Assembly: GCA_018340805.1 (NCBI GenBank)
Contig: JACMZG010000008.1
Span: 53,194,404-53,258,403 of the forward strand
Length of the DNA stretch: 64,000 bases
Origin: Microvelia longipes
Lineage: Eukaryota; Arthropoda; Insecta; Hemiptera; Veliidae
Direction: 5' to 3'
Below the pieces are notes generated by a model. That model did not search any database and was not told the origin of the DNA. It saw only the letters and a list, made by a program, of their open reading frames with translations. Numbering within the stretch: position 1 is the first letter of the stretch; each line of letters starts with the position of its first letter. A program made the position numbers and the translations under genes. Below are positions 25,096-37,095 of the stretch, piece by piece.

Positions 25096-28000
25096 CTTTC
25101 TCGCTCTCAAAAATCCCTTGTTTTCCAATTATTATAACAAAACTTATTTATATAACTCGTTCCACAATTGTACGTTGTTCGGCCAAGTTTTTATATTCAT
25201 TATATTTACTAACGATGATAATTTATGTCTGCAAATTTCATTAATTATTATTTTTATTTTTGAAGATTTAAATTTTATGATAGAGAGAATAACTGAACAA
25301 GCTGTTAAATATGGAACTATGATTCACTTTCTTTAAAAACATAGATAAACGCGGTCTATATTATCTTGATATATGTCAAGAGTCATATGTCGTTAAAATA
25401 TTTTTTTTTAAATTATTAAGATTTTGAGACGTCATTTAAGATTTGCTAAATAGTCAAGCCACTTGATATTTTTCTAGGTTTTAAGTATTGAACTAAGTAC
25501 ACAATAGAAAATGCCTGTAACATTTAATAAATGTTGAGATGAAACATAACCCATTTGTTTGTCTTATACAAAGCTACATGCTTGAAAAATCTCAGCCAAA
25601 ATTTAATAATATATAAAATGCATTAAAACGTGTAGATCAATTTGCAATTTAGCACGCATTAGGGTCCCCTATAAGACAAACATGATGACAGCTTTAATAT
25701 ATTTTCTATCCTATAAGGTCAGTGCCTAGATGGACGATCGTTAGAAATAGAATGATTATTATACAGTTTGAGGACGAGCCAAGTCCGAAGACGTTCTACA
25801 GTATAAGTTATGCGACTTCCATATTTTAAGAAAGAGCTAAGCGTGTCCGATTTTTTAAGGATGGGAATAGCTAATTCCATATGATGAGGATAAGCGTAGA
25901 AAAGGTTTTAAATAGGAATGTGTGTATGCATTTATCAATACCTGCATAATTTTCCTTTTTTGTCAAATTCGAAATATATACGTAGAGTAAAAAACTATTA
26001 CAAAGGTCCTAAAACTTTGATATTAAAAAATGACTGTTCCTGTCATACATTTTTATATTATCATGCTCTTCTCTAAATGAAGAAAAATATGGATAAAATT
26101 AATGGAATTACATAAATATAACCAATAGAAATAAATGAAAAATACTCTTTCTCGCTCTCAAAAATCCTGTTTCCAAATTATTATAACAAAACTTTTATTA
26201 TAACTCGTTCCACAATTGTACGGTTGTTCGGTCAAGTTTTTTATTCATTATATTTACTAACGATGATATTTATGTCTGCAAATTTCATTAATTATTATTT
26301 TTTATTTTTGAAGATTTAAATTTTATGATAGAGAGAATAACTGAACAAGCTGTTAAATATGGAACTATGATTCACTTCTTTAAAAACATAGATAAACGCG
26401 TCTATATTATCTTGATATATGTCAAGAGTCATATGTCGTTAAAATATTTTTTTTTAAATTATTAAGATTTTGAGACGTCATTTAAGATTTGCTAAATAGT
26501 CCAAGCCCTTGATATTTTTCTAGGTTTTTAAGTATTGAACTAAGTACACAATAGAAAATGCCTGTAACATTTAATAAATGTTGAGATGAAACATAACCCT
26601 TTGTTTGTCTTATACAAAGCTACATGCTTGAAAAATCTCAGCCAAAATTTAATAATATATAAAATGCATTAAAACGTGTAGATCAATTTGCAATTTAGCA
26701 CGCATTAGGGTCCCCTATAAGACAAACATGATGACAGCTTTAATATATTTTCTATCCTATAAGGTCAGTGCCTAGATGGACGATCGTTAGAAATAGAATG
26801 ATTATTATACAGTTTGAGGACGAGCCAAGTCCGAAGACGTTCTAACAGTATAAGTTATGCGACTTCCATATTTTAAGAAAGAGCTAAGCGTGTCCGATTT
26901 TTTAAGGATGGGAATAGCTAATTCCATATGATGAGGATAAGCGTAGAAAAGGTTTTAAATGGAATGTGTGTATGCATTTATCATACCTGCATAATTTTCC
27001 TTTTTGTCAAATTCGAAATATATACGTAGAGTAAAAAACTATACAAAGGTCCTAAAACTTTGATATTAAAAAATGACTGTTCCTGTCATACATTTTTATA
27101 TTATCATGCTTCTTCTCTAAATGAAGAAAAATATGGATAAATTAAATGGAATTACAATAATAACCAATAGAAATAAATGAAAAATACTCTTCTCGCTCTC
27201 AAAAATCCCTTGTTTTCCAATTATTATAACAAAACTTATTTATATAACTCGTTCCACAATTGTACGTTGTTCGGTCAAGTTTTTATATTTATTATATTTA
27301 CTAACGATGATAATTTATGTCTGCAAATTTCATTAATTATTATTTTTATTTTTGAAGATTTAAATTTTATGATAGAGAGAATAACTGAACAAGCTGTTAA
27401 ATATGGAACTATGATTCACTTTCTTTAAAAACATAGATAAACGCGGTCTATATTATCTTGATATATGTCAAGAGTCATATGTCGTTAAAATATTTTTTTT
27501 TAAATTATTAAGATTTTGAGACGTCATTTAAGATTTGCTAAATAGTCAAGCCACTTGATATTTTTCTAGGTTTTAAGTATTGAACTAAGTACACAATAGA
27601 AAATGCCTGTAACATTTAATAAATGTTGAGATGAAACATAACCCATTTGTTTGTCTTATACAAAGCTACATGCTTGAAAAATCTCAGCCAAAATTTAATA
27701 ATATATAAAATGCATTAAAACGTGTAGATCAATTTGCAATTTAGCACGCATTAGGGTCCCCTATAAGACAAACATGATGACAGCTTTAATATATTTTCTA
27801 TCCTATAAGGTCAGTGCCTAGATGGACGATCGTTAGAAATAGAATGATTATTATACAGTTTGAGGACGAGCCAAGTCCGAAGACGTTCTACAGTATAAGT
27901 TATGCGACTTCCATATTTTAAGAAAGAGCTAAGCGTGTCCGATTTTTTAAGGATGGGAATAGCTAATTCCATATGATGAGGATAAGCGTAGAAAAGGTTT

Positions 28001-28234
28001 TAAATAGGAATGTGTGTATGCATTTATCAATACCTGCATAATTTTCCTTTTTTGTCAAATTCGAAATATATACGTAGAGTAAAAAACTATTACAAAGGTC
28101 CTAAAACTTTGATATTAAAAATGACTGTTCCTGTCATACATTTTTTTAATCATGCTCTTCTCTAAATGAAGAAAAATATGGATAAAATTAATGGAATTAC
28201 ATAAATATAACCAATAGAAATAAATGAAAAATAC
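25096..28234 (+). repeat. Three tandem direct copies of a unit of about 1.05 kb
   Basis: The anchor TCGCTCTCAAAAATCC recurs at 25101, 26152 and 27193, giving periods of 1051 and 1041 bp. The copies are about 25096-26144, 26145-27187 and 27188-28234. Each ends with ATAAATGAAAAATAC. Copies 1 and 3 are almost identical. Copy 2 differs mainly by one-base deletions and insertions, mostly in homopolymers. Each unit includes a family B segment with the GAAGACGT block (25787 in copy 1). Short open frames inside the unit (25118-25336, 27177-27428) begin in low-complexity DNA and have no recognisable domain. Confidence 0.95.
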
Positions 28235-28405
28235 GTTTAAAGTCGCTTCTTATACTTTGTAAAAGTTATTTTAATATTGATTTTCCATTCAAATTAATAA
28301 AAAAATAATTGCATTGTACTTTAATATTTAACATTATTATTCCGTTAAATTTTAAACTTTATACACAATTCTGATCTACTTTTGTTTTTGAAAGTTAAAA
28401 TAAAT

Positions 28406-28442
28406 AAAATTTTCTTTATTCCAAATAAATAAAGAAAATTTT
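28406..28442. repeat. Hairpin, 15-bp perfect AT-rich arms
   Basis: AAAATTTTCTTTATT (28406-28420) and AATAAAGAAAATTTT (28428-28442) flank a 7-base loop just after the tandem array. Confidence 0.75.
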
Positions 28443-28693
28443 CTTGAATGGTCAATTCATTAAAATATAATTTGAACAATACCCCTTCCCCCTTCTTTAT
28501 TGGGATTTAGAAAAGTTTTTTTTCTATTATTTCTTTATCTCAAAAATATTTTTGGCGCAAAAAGTAAATTATTTTATAAAATAATAATAATTAGTTTAAT
28601 GAAAAATTTGCCTATTACTCTATTGATAATTTAAATTTTATTATTCGCAAAAAATTGAACAAATTGGCATCCTCAAGGAAAAAATAAATTAAT

Positions 28694-28750
28694 CAAACGA
28701 GACCCCGCGACTTCAACTCAGGAACTGGCTTTTTAAACATCTCGGCCTCT
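28694..28750 (-). repeat. Degenerate tRNA-like element (Leu/Ser-type head)
   Basis: On the minus strand it reads GAGGCCGAGATGTTTAAAAA then GCCAGTTCCTGAGTTGAAGTCGC and GGGGTCTCG. This follows the layout of a type II tRNA or a SINE derived from one: A-box region, CCAG...CTG arm, B-box region. The B box is damaged, so it is not a functional tRNA. Confidence 0.35.
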
Positions 28751-28754
28751 TATT

Positions 28755-30340
28755 TTTACAATATACTTATAGACTTACGTACGTGCATAGAAGAAATGAA
28801 AACACTTAGTTTTGTTATAGCTCAACTCGCAGATCTAATGCATAAATAAATATTTCTATTTTCATAAAAACTACCTCCTTCAAACTTTTTACCTTTCAAC
28901 ACACTTCTTTTACTTCAATTTTAAATTTAAAATATTAAAAAAGAGCGTTAAAATCATGTTACTAAAAGCGTGAGGAGTTCAAATAAAATATTACAGTTTT
29001 TATACTATTTTTCCATTACGAATTTGCATATTGTGCCACCGTAAAATGTTTCTCGAAAAAATTAAAAACTTAATTGAATTTCTATAAAACTTAGTTTCAG
29101 GTGATATAGATAAGAGAACGTGGATTCCAGTTAGTGTTATCAGCCCATCTTTAAACTCTCCTAGGGTTGTATTATTTACAAAATTCTATTTTAAAGCTAC
29201 TACACCCATTCAGAAATATGCAAGATTAGGTTTTCATAGGGAGGATTTATTTTTAAATAAAGTCGATACTAAACGTAAGATTTATTCATTTAATATTTTT
29301 TTTGAAGAATTTATAATTAAGGTTAAAATCGCTTCCAATCAATCTATTCATGGAAACCTACGCAAACCCTAACTCAAATTTATTTTTGACATGATGTTTG
29401 AAATTTCGTAAAATAATTTTGATTTTTACCAACCGATATCGCTCAATTGAGCTTTTTGATCGTCAATGGGTGTCAGCAATAATCGATGACCTTTATAAGT
29501 GTAATTTATAATAAAAATTTGCAAAAAAGAAATGTAATAGAAGAAAAAAACTATTAATAGATAAATTATTAGTTTAGTAACATTAACGTTTTATAAATAG
29601 CTACAGTGTAATTTTCCTATCTAGTTTATTTTTACCTAATTTGTAATTTTTTTTCTGCTGGATAATGGACAGTCTTTATTCTCTTTTCATGTCAGATATT
29701 TTATGTATTAATAATTTAATACAATAAATATATATACTTACTTCTTTATCTTGTCAAAATGCTAATGTTAAACATTACATTTTTTTGCAAATTTAAATTT
29801 ATTACTGATGGTTGAACAAGGATAATTTGTAGGTTTGAGTCACGTTAGCTAATTGCCCTCGATTTAGATCTAACTTACATGTCTAAAACTTTTTTTTTAA
29901 ATTTGTTTATAGCCTCCAAAAAGCCTGAGGTCAGTCTATCCTCTGTAGTTATAGGGCTGGACAAACTTTCACCCTTTTAAATACATTATAGGATTATTTT
30001 TTAGAGACCCAGATTATAAAAGTTGTTAAAAGCTCTATTCTAGCACATGTTTGCTATATATAGAATATTTTAAAGCTTGATTCTTACCCTAATCTAAGAA
30101 TTAAAATTAAATGGGTTTAGCAGTGTTTAAAGCATAAATATGTAAATTTTAAACAAACCTGCATTTTAATATAACTTCGATAGTAATTATCTTAAAAAAT
30201 TGAAATTATTATTAGGGTATTGTTTTATCCACTTCTAATAGTAATAATAATTTTAAAATAATAATATATTGTTAAATGTTTGCCATTAAAGTCAAACGAT
30301 CGTGACGAGTCTTTTTTCATAGCATCACTTGCACCAGGGT
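28755..30340. other. No gene recognised
   Basis: AT-rich DNA. No repeat copy or coding block is supported. Confidence 0.45.
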
Positions 30341-30344
30341 ATCT

Positions 30345-30541
30345 AAACAAATGTCTAAGAAATGTAAATAAAATGCCAGTTTTTAGAGCCTTACGTTCTT
30401 TTCTAAGTATTCACCTATAGGGAACAAACTTAGAACAAGTATTAATAAAAAGCGAAATATTTTAATACGAATTCATAGCACTGGTTGCGAACCCCGGACC
30501 ACCGGTGCTGAAATCGAGTGCTTATACGATCACAAAATGGG
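30345..30541 (-). repeat. tRNA-derived SINE-like copy
   Basis: On the minus strand the head reads GATCGTATAAGCACTCGATT, then GCACCGGTGGTCCG and GGGGTTCGCAACC. The last is a near-match to the Pol III B box GGTTCGANNCC. An A-box-like segment precedes it at the right spacing. The head shares 17 identical bases with 44586-44650. The AT-rich body toward lower coordinates has an uncertain end. Confidence 0.5.
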
Positions 30542-31888
30542 AGGCAGACAGAAATATTTATAATAAGTTATTTAAGCAACAAGAGATCAAAACACTTTTT
30601 ACCTCATGAGGTCTAGTTTCCACTGCAAGAGAAAAATCCATAAGTTCCCGAAGCCATCAAACCGGAGATAAAATAATTATCTCCCAAGAGTTGCCAAGGG
30701 ATTTTATTTCACTCTTGTTTCTTAAGGCATAGCTGAGGGGAAAAGCCGAGAGCAATAATACTTTAGTCCATGCTGCGTATTACATTTTGCATAAGACTAG
30801 TTGGCTTTATTTCAGTAGATGCCTGGGCTATAATATTTTATGTTTTTAAATTCTAACTCTATTACAAAGACTAATTAGTCATTAAATTTTTAACCTACCT
30901 TAGTAGCAGAATATAACTTGTTAAAAAAGGGTTATATTTAAAAAAAATCATTAAATAATTTGTTATATTCCAACAATACTTATGGCGCGCTTAAGTTTGA
31001 ATACGTTACAACATTCAAACCGTCTCATTTTTCCTAGAATTTTCCCTTCATTAATTTACATGTGATTCACAAAAATTGTCTTCGTTGGTGTACCTCAGAA
31101 CAGAGGGAAAAAGATAAAAAAACAGCTGGTTAAAGTCACTAACAACAAAAAAGAACAGAAAGTGATCTTGCCACCCTGCTAGTGACGTTGGTATAGCCTA
31201 TTTCGATTCAAGGAGTAGATAAAATAAATTTTAAATAAAAATAAATAAGTAATAATAATAGTTTTTTTAAGTATGAAAAAGTACATTTTTAAAAATTAAA
31301 ACCATTAGTTAAATATAGTCACTTAGTTAAAGAAAAAATGTCTCTTTATAAACAGGTTCTTTCAAAATCATAAAATAGACCCAGGTCTTAATAGCTTAGA
31401 GGAAAATGCTCTTTAGTGAGAGCGGGGCGCTATTAAAATTTCATTTTTAGAATTTGTATGGCATTAAAGGTCCACTTTGGATGCAAACAAGATAGTACCT
31501 AATGGGAATCTAAAATAGCACGGCTATAAACCAGCCTTTCCTGATGTTTTTCTTATATTCATTTATTATCAAGTATTAGGAAAATTATATTGGTAAAAAA
31601 TGTGTATAATAGCTTCACTATTCTGAAGCTTTTAATTTTGCTTCTTACTGTTATTATATAAGCTAGAAGCTTTATGATATTTTCATGTAAAAAAGTATAT
31701 CAACCGTCAACCATTAAATACAATAGGTCCACCCGAAATTTAATTTATCATGAAAATAATATTTTATAGTTTAAAATTATCTTTTAAAATTTTTATAGAG
31801 TTTATTGAAACATTTAAATACAAAATTTTAACAATTGATAAATAATAAATATTGAGAGAAATATTTTAAGTTCAAAAAATACGTTTAT

Positions 31889-32004
31889 CCTCCCAACTTC
31901 TGATTCGTTACGCTCATCCTCCCAACTTCTGATTCGTTACGCTCATCCTCCCAACTTCTGATTTGTTACGCTCATCCTCCTAACTTCTGATTCGCTGCGC
32001 TTAT
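31889..32004 (-). repeat. Minisatellite, four 29-bp units (family B motif)
   Basis: Four direct units of exactly 29 bp begin CCTCCCAACTTCTGAT or a close variant (31889, 31918, 31947, 31976). The last unit is the most diverged, and a fifth starts at 32005 but stops after 6 bases. On the minus strand the unit contains GGATGAGCGTAACGAATCAG, the same motif as family B elsewhere. Confidence 0.9.
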
Positions 32005-32234
32005 CCTCCTATTGGGATATTTTTCATTTTTTTTATAAAACGTATACAAGTATTTTGATAAAAATTGAACTAGCGCTGATAATGAGATGAAACTTGGCGT
32101 ATATATTAGTCTTATACATGGCTACATGCAAGACCAATCTCAAACTGATTTTATTGATTTCTTGAATTTTGGCAGAGTCATTATTACAGGGTAATGACAT
32201 CATAAAAATCATGTATGGTTTGGCTTGAAATTTT

Positions 32235-32310
32235 TCTAATCTCATCGGATTTACTACGCTCATCAGTCATGTTCCTTAATTCGGACCCACTTCGCTCGTC
32301 CTAAGAATAT
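32235..32310 (-). repeat. Family B fragment
   Basis: ATCGGATTTACTACGCTCAT and TCGGACCCACTTCGCTCGTC match family B in reverse. Confidence 0.5.
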
Positions 32311-32329
32311 ACAAGTCGTTAAATGTATA

Positions 32330-32530
32330 CTTTTTAGCGTAATTACGCTGAGAGACATGATGATAACTGACACGCACTTACACACAAACACCAATACAAA
32401 CACACTAGTGAAAACTACTTAGGAGGATTTAAACACCTAAAACGGATAATTCAGGTGACATCCCGGATTTGAATTTTTTTACTAAACTCAATACTTTTCC
32501 TATATACCTATTGTGTTAGGTTAAGAAATT
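32330..32530 (-). repeat. Family A copy
   Basis: Plus-strand reading shows CACACAAACACC, TTTAAACACCTAAAACGGAT, GGTGACATCCCGG and AATACTTTTCCTATATACC, the reverse complement of the family A 5' half. Confidence 0.7.
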
Positions 32531-33559
32531 TCAAAAGAAAATACGATTTAATATTCACGAATTGACCAAAAAGAATTTATTCGACCAATACACTAATTGT
32601 TATACATTAAAATGTGTTATTTATTATAACGATGAACTATAATGAAAAACGTAGCAAACTATGATCAGGAAAAGTATGTAGTGATGCATGCTTTACCTCT
32701 TTGTTTTTGTTTCAAATTTACTGTCCGAAACAGAAAATGTATACCACAAAAAGTTAATTTACCTAAATATACAAAAAACGAAAAGCCACAATGAAGCATA
32801 AGATCAAAGCATTTGTCGACGTCAGTGCTTTTTGTGTAAAAGTGAATATTTTAAAAGCTGAAGTCAATGGATAAGTCTAATACTGAATGGAACACTATGA
32901 ATGAAACAGGTTTTGCCTTTTTTTCGCGTAAACCCCTCACAGATTTTCTCAGTGAAATTTAGCTATTCTATATCAATGAAAAAACAGAATTAAACATGAA
33001 AAATACTAAACAAAAAGGTACAAAGGATACAGATTAAATTTTTAGTTTAACTCTTTTATTTTCGTCCTTAGCGAATTTGTGTGTGAAAATTCGTTTTAAA
33101 ATGGATCGCAGGTTACGGGCTCCAAGTCCAGGACTATGAAAAAATCAGTTGTAAAAATTCCTTTTGCAAGAAGTTTTTTGTATAAATGTATACATATTAC
33201 ACATACACAAATATATATACATATATATGTGTGTATGTTTTTAGCATTTTGTTATAAGTACGCTATCTTTTGAAAGGTTTAATTTTCTTAATTAAACTTG
33301 GCACAAGAAAGTAATTGAACACCTGGTTGTTGTGACTTCATTAACCCAGTTTTCTTAATCCACAATATTTTAAAACATTGGTTAAATTAAAGGTAAAATA
33401 CTTTTTGTCATATCAGGTCTTAACCTTGGATTTTGTTTGCAGAATCCGTGAAAACCGAATTTGAAAGCCGATTTGTGAAGAAAAATCAGCTTAGCAAAGC
33501 TGAGCTTATTTTAAAAGGAAGAGTATATTTTGTAGCTTATGAACATGGACCACAAAATC

Positions 33560-33648
33560 GGAGCAAAAACTGGATTGCCAACCAAGAAAGCAAGCATTCT
33601 TCTGGAAATTCGTCCGGCATGCGGACCTCTGCAAAAGATTTTTTCCTT
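33560..33648 (+). repeat. Family C copy
   Basis: The core GGAAATTCGTCCGGCATGCG is followed by GACCTCTGCAAAAGATTTTTT. The pre-core contains GGATTGCC and AAGCATTC, as in other copies. It lies within a 131-codon open frame (33433-33828) that starts at TTG and has no recognisable domain, so that frame is not called as a gene. Confidence 0.6.
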
Positions 33649-34069
33649 TATTCAGTTACTATAAGATTTTATAAAAGGGCCAAGGGCGCCAAGATATTTT
33701 CAAATATTAATACATTTTTATCCTTCAAGCTTTATATTTTAAGTTCATTGAAAAATTACACCCACCGTCATTTCCTCATTCTTATAAAAAGAAAATTTAA
33801 TTTTACTCAGAACTTATTTATAAATTGAAGAAAACTTGTATTCTTTTAATAAAAGATGGAATAAAGGAATCTACCGCATTCCTAATAATAAAATGTTGCC
33901 ATTTCTTTTATTAATTTAAAGTGAACCAGTTTTATATTATTGGGCATTGTTCTCAGTTATTGATATAGTTAAAATTGAATTTGATAAAATATTTTAAATA
34001 TAAACTAAAACAATTGTTATTAGTTCTAGAGCCCAGGGGTTATTTTCTACCTCATAACACATTTAGTCA

Positions 34070-34215
34070 TAGTTTATACAGAACACTCACATACAGACAG
34101 AAGACTTTGTAAAAACCATTTAGGAGGTTATAAAAATACCGGGACGAATAATTGAGGTGAACAGCTGGTTTCGAATTTTTTCACTAACACAATACTTTTC
34201 CTATATACCAACGGT
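34070..34215 (-). repeat. Family A copy
   Basis: ACATACAGACAGAAGACTTT, AAACCATTTAGGAGGTTATA and CACAATACTTTTCCTATATA match family A in reverse. Confidence 0.65.
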
Positions 34216-34309
34216 ATAAATAAAAAAAGTAAAGATTATACGATGATAAAATATATTGCTTACAAAAATTAGAACTAGGCTTAATGTAAAACTAGGCTGC
34301 CAAGTATAA

Positions 34310-34446
34310 CCACCTTTTCTGTGTACTTTTTTCTGTTTTTTTTTCGTGTACTTTTTTCGTGTGATTTTTTTCTAGAGAGTTTTTTTCCTAGTACTTTTTC
34401 CTTGTATGTTTTTCATGTGTTTTTTTTCGTGTACTTATAGTTCTAG
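34310..34446 (+). repeat. Degenerate T-rich array
   Basis: Repeated TTTTTTTCGTGTAC-like units (CTGTGTACTTTTTT, TCGTGTACTTTTTT, TCGTGTGATTTTTT, CATGTGTTTTTTTT, TCGTGTACTTATAG) recur with periods of roughly 14-22 bases. It leads into a 79-codon frame (34453-34692) that starts with GTG and shows no domain. Confidence 0.5.
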
Positions 34447-34699
34447 ATTCGTGTGATTTTGGTAGACAATAGTATAGCTTTATCGACAGTAAAGTTTCCT
34501 ATTGAGATTGTGAATCTCAAGGCTTATGAACCTCTTGCAGTAACAGAATTAATAGTAGATAATAATTACCATAAGCTAACTCCAAGGTATCGACCTGAGA
34601 TTTTGAAGATAGGAAAAATATTAATTAAAAAAACTACATTTTTTACGCACCGTTTTATTGCGTTGAATTATTTTAAAAATAAAAGTTTATAACCATATC

Positions 34700-36050
34700 A
34701 TGATTGTTACTTTTTCAACTTGAAATCAATAATATTAACAATGAAACAATAATATTATTATAACTCAAAATGTTTTATTCTCTATTTCAAAAAGAGCAAT
34801 AAAATCACAATTCCTTTAAATTTATTGAAATTGGATTAAAAGTTTTGACCTTTCAAATATGCTAAATTTACCAAGTTATTAAAAATGCATGAACAATCTA
34901 ATATTGACCAATTGCACTTCTCTTTGTGACGAATAATTTACTATTTTTTTTTAATATTGATCGCCATTTTGAAAACAGTGACTGCTTAGTTTTCAAACTT
35001 CGACCGTCTATTATAACATTAAATTTTTCAAATGTCTTCCAACGTATTTAGATCGTTTCAAAACGAGAAAAGCGAAAGTAAACAATTTTATTGATGTTTG
35101 AAATTTATTTAAGTATATATTTAAGTTATCGGCGAAAAAATATATTGATATGTGATATGATATATTAATATATAGAGGTGTGTCATTTAAAATTATATTG
35201 ATTTGTTAAAAAATAACGTTAACCTTATAAATTTAAAATGATGCAATTTTAATAATTAATTATATTAGTAATTTAAAAAAATAAAATAAATAAATAAGCT
35301 CCCAAGTATAAATTGTTTAAATTCTTTTCTAACTTTATTTTCTTACATTGGCATGCTTGATTATTCCGAGAAATGATGCCGGCTTAAGCTTTAAGTAAAC
35401 CTTACATTCTGAAGACCAGCAAACCGAATTCTTAATTTCGTTGATATATGTGAAATAAAATAGTTATTACAAAATGGACTCTCTTGAATACAAATAAAAG
35501 GTTTTTAATATATTTGTACTGTAGCTTAAAATATTGAAGCTGACTACTCCCTTAGATAATCATTAAAGCGTGCATAATAATAAATCAATAATAGTTCAAA
35601 TTATTAAGAAAACAGAAACAGTCAAAAAGAAGATTGCCGATGGTAAATACTTAATGGTAAAGAGCTATTTATAGACTGATTAAGCCAACAAGACCCTGTT
35701 AGTAGATGATCATTTAGTCCTAAATATCGATCTGTTTATTTCTTATTTAGAACTTTTTTTAGCTGATTCTATTGTTAGGGGGGTTATAAAGATATCTGAC
35801 ACTATGTTGTAGTTATGTATTATTCAAAGCATTCGACTATCTTTATACTAAAAAAAGCTAAACTAATACTAATCAATCTGGTAAAGAAAACAAGTATCAA
35901 GTCAACGTCTTTATACAGCACGCCATTTTGTTAAATTTTAATGATTAGCAACGTGAACCCTCATAAAGTATTCACTTGTTTTATTTATTCTTTATTTATT
36001 TTTATCCATAACCTTTTTCTATGCTGAAAAATTTATCAAGCTTCTATAAA
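34700..36050. other. No gene recognised
   Basis: AT-rich DNA leading to the family C fragment and the mariner element. Confidence 0.45.
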
Positions 36051-36053
36051 TTC

Positions 36054-36092
36054 AAAAATTCTGTCGCGGAGGTCTGCAAGCCCGCTTTATTA
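36054..36092 (-). repeat. Family C core copy, minus strand
   Basis: On the minus strand the sequence reads AAAGCGGGCTTGCAGACCTC followed by CGCGACAGAATTTTT, a match to the core. It lies 96 bp before the mariner element. Confidence 0.5.
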
Positions 36093-36187
36093 CATTAAAC
36101 AAAGATTTAATGTAATAATAATATGTAATGCTTATATTCTATAACAATTTAAACTAATACAAACTTGGCAGTAAGTATAGACACATA

Positions 36188-36219
36188 CGAGGTGTGTTCA
36201 AAAAGTATCGCGAATTTTG
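36188..36219 (+). repeat. Mariner left terminal inverted repeat
   Basis: This 32-bp TIR starts CGAGGTGTGTTC and is the perfect reverse complement of 37096-37127. TA precedes it. Confidence 0.95.
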
Positions 36220-36365
36220 AATTTTCGCGGGTTACGTATATTCGAATTTTAATTTTATGTGGCGTTATGTTGGTACTTATGTCTCTCACTTATGCCGACA
36301 ACCTCGGCCATTGCTTTGCTTGCACGTGTTTTGGATAGTCTTCGAATTTTACCTATTCAAAAAAA

Positions 36366-37075
36366 ATGGATCAAAGAACGTGTATCAAAATATGTGTGAA
36401 AAACGAAATTAAGTGCGCGGATGCATTCCGAATGTTGACTGTGGCATACGGAGAAACTACCTTGGACCGAAGCAAAGTTTATCGGTGGTACAAAATGTTC
36501 TCAGGGGGCCGAGAAGCTTCATCTCAATGAAAGCTGCCGCACGAACCAAACCGAAAAAAGCGCGCCAAGTTCAATCGAATGTGAAAGTTTTGCTGACAGT
36601 TTTCTTCGATTGAAGGGGCGTGGTGCATCATGAGTTCTTGCCGCAGGGTAGGACGGTCAATAAGGAATATTACCTGCAAGTTATGCGCAATTTGCGCGAA
36701 GCAATCCACCAGAAACGCTCGGATTTGTGGAAGAACAAAAGTTGGCTTTTGCACCACGATAACGTCCCTGCTCACACATCGTTGCTTATGCGCGACTTTT
36801 TGGCCAAAAACAACACACTAATGATGCCGCAGCCACCGTATTTCCCAGATCTGGCCCCCTGTGACTTTTTCTTGTTCCCTAAACTGAATAGGCCCATGAA
36901 AGGACGACGTTATGCTACGCTTGACGAGATAAAAACGGCATCGAAGGAGGAGCTGAACAAGATAAAAAAATGATTTTTTGAAGTGCTTCGAAGATTGGAA
37001 AAACCGTTGGCACAAGTGTGTAATATCTCATAGGGATTACTTTGAAGGGGAAAAAATAGATATTCATGAATAAAT
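36366..37075 (+). pseudogene. Mariner transposase remnant (broken)
   Basis: An ATG at 36366 opens 54 codons ending at TGA 36528-36530. They carry the DNA-binding start of the transposase (CVKNEIKCADAF, then the KVYRWYKMF helix). A second block follows in another frame, running from about 36527 to the stop at 36971-36973. It holds VKVLLTVFFD, an in-frame TGA at 36611-36613 where mariners normally have a tyrosine, then VVHHEFLPQG, HHDNVPAHTS and LAPCDFFLFP. The second catalytic Asp is at 36758-36760 and the third at 36863-36865, with exactly 34 residues between them (D34D class). The first catalytic Asp and its surroundings lie in the deleted middle. A further frameshift near 36970 moves the C-terminal tail (CFEDWKN, HKC, DYFEGEKI) into the third frame, ending near 37071. 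There are at least four defects: a deletion with frame change, a stop, a second frameshift and a missing catalytic residue. Confidence 0.9.
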
Positions 37076-37095
37076 AAATAATTTTTGAAAAAACA

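Noticed and set aside
27177..27428. 83-codon frame starting at ATG, with a shorter copy at 25118-25336
   Set aside because: The two are the same tandem-repeat sequence. The peptide is dominated by I, F and N from AT-rich DNA, and copy 2 breaks the frame.
33433..33828. 131-codon open frame, longest in the window, preceded by an acceptor-like TTTGCAG
   Set aside because: It starts at TTG, runs through a family C repeat core and ends in low-complexity sequence. No domain was recognised and no donor pairs convincingly with the acceptor.
34453..34692. 79-codon frame with protein-like composition after a pyrimidine-rich TTCTAG
   Set aside because: It begins at GTG directly after a degenerate T-rich array that produces acceptor-like sequence by chance. 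No domain, homologue or donor was recognised.
36524..36775. Minus-strand frames across the mariner element
   Set aside because: They are antisense shadows of the transposase remnant.
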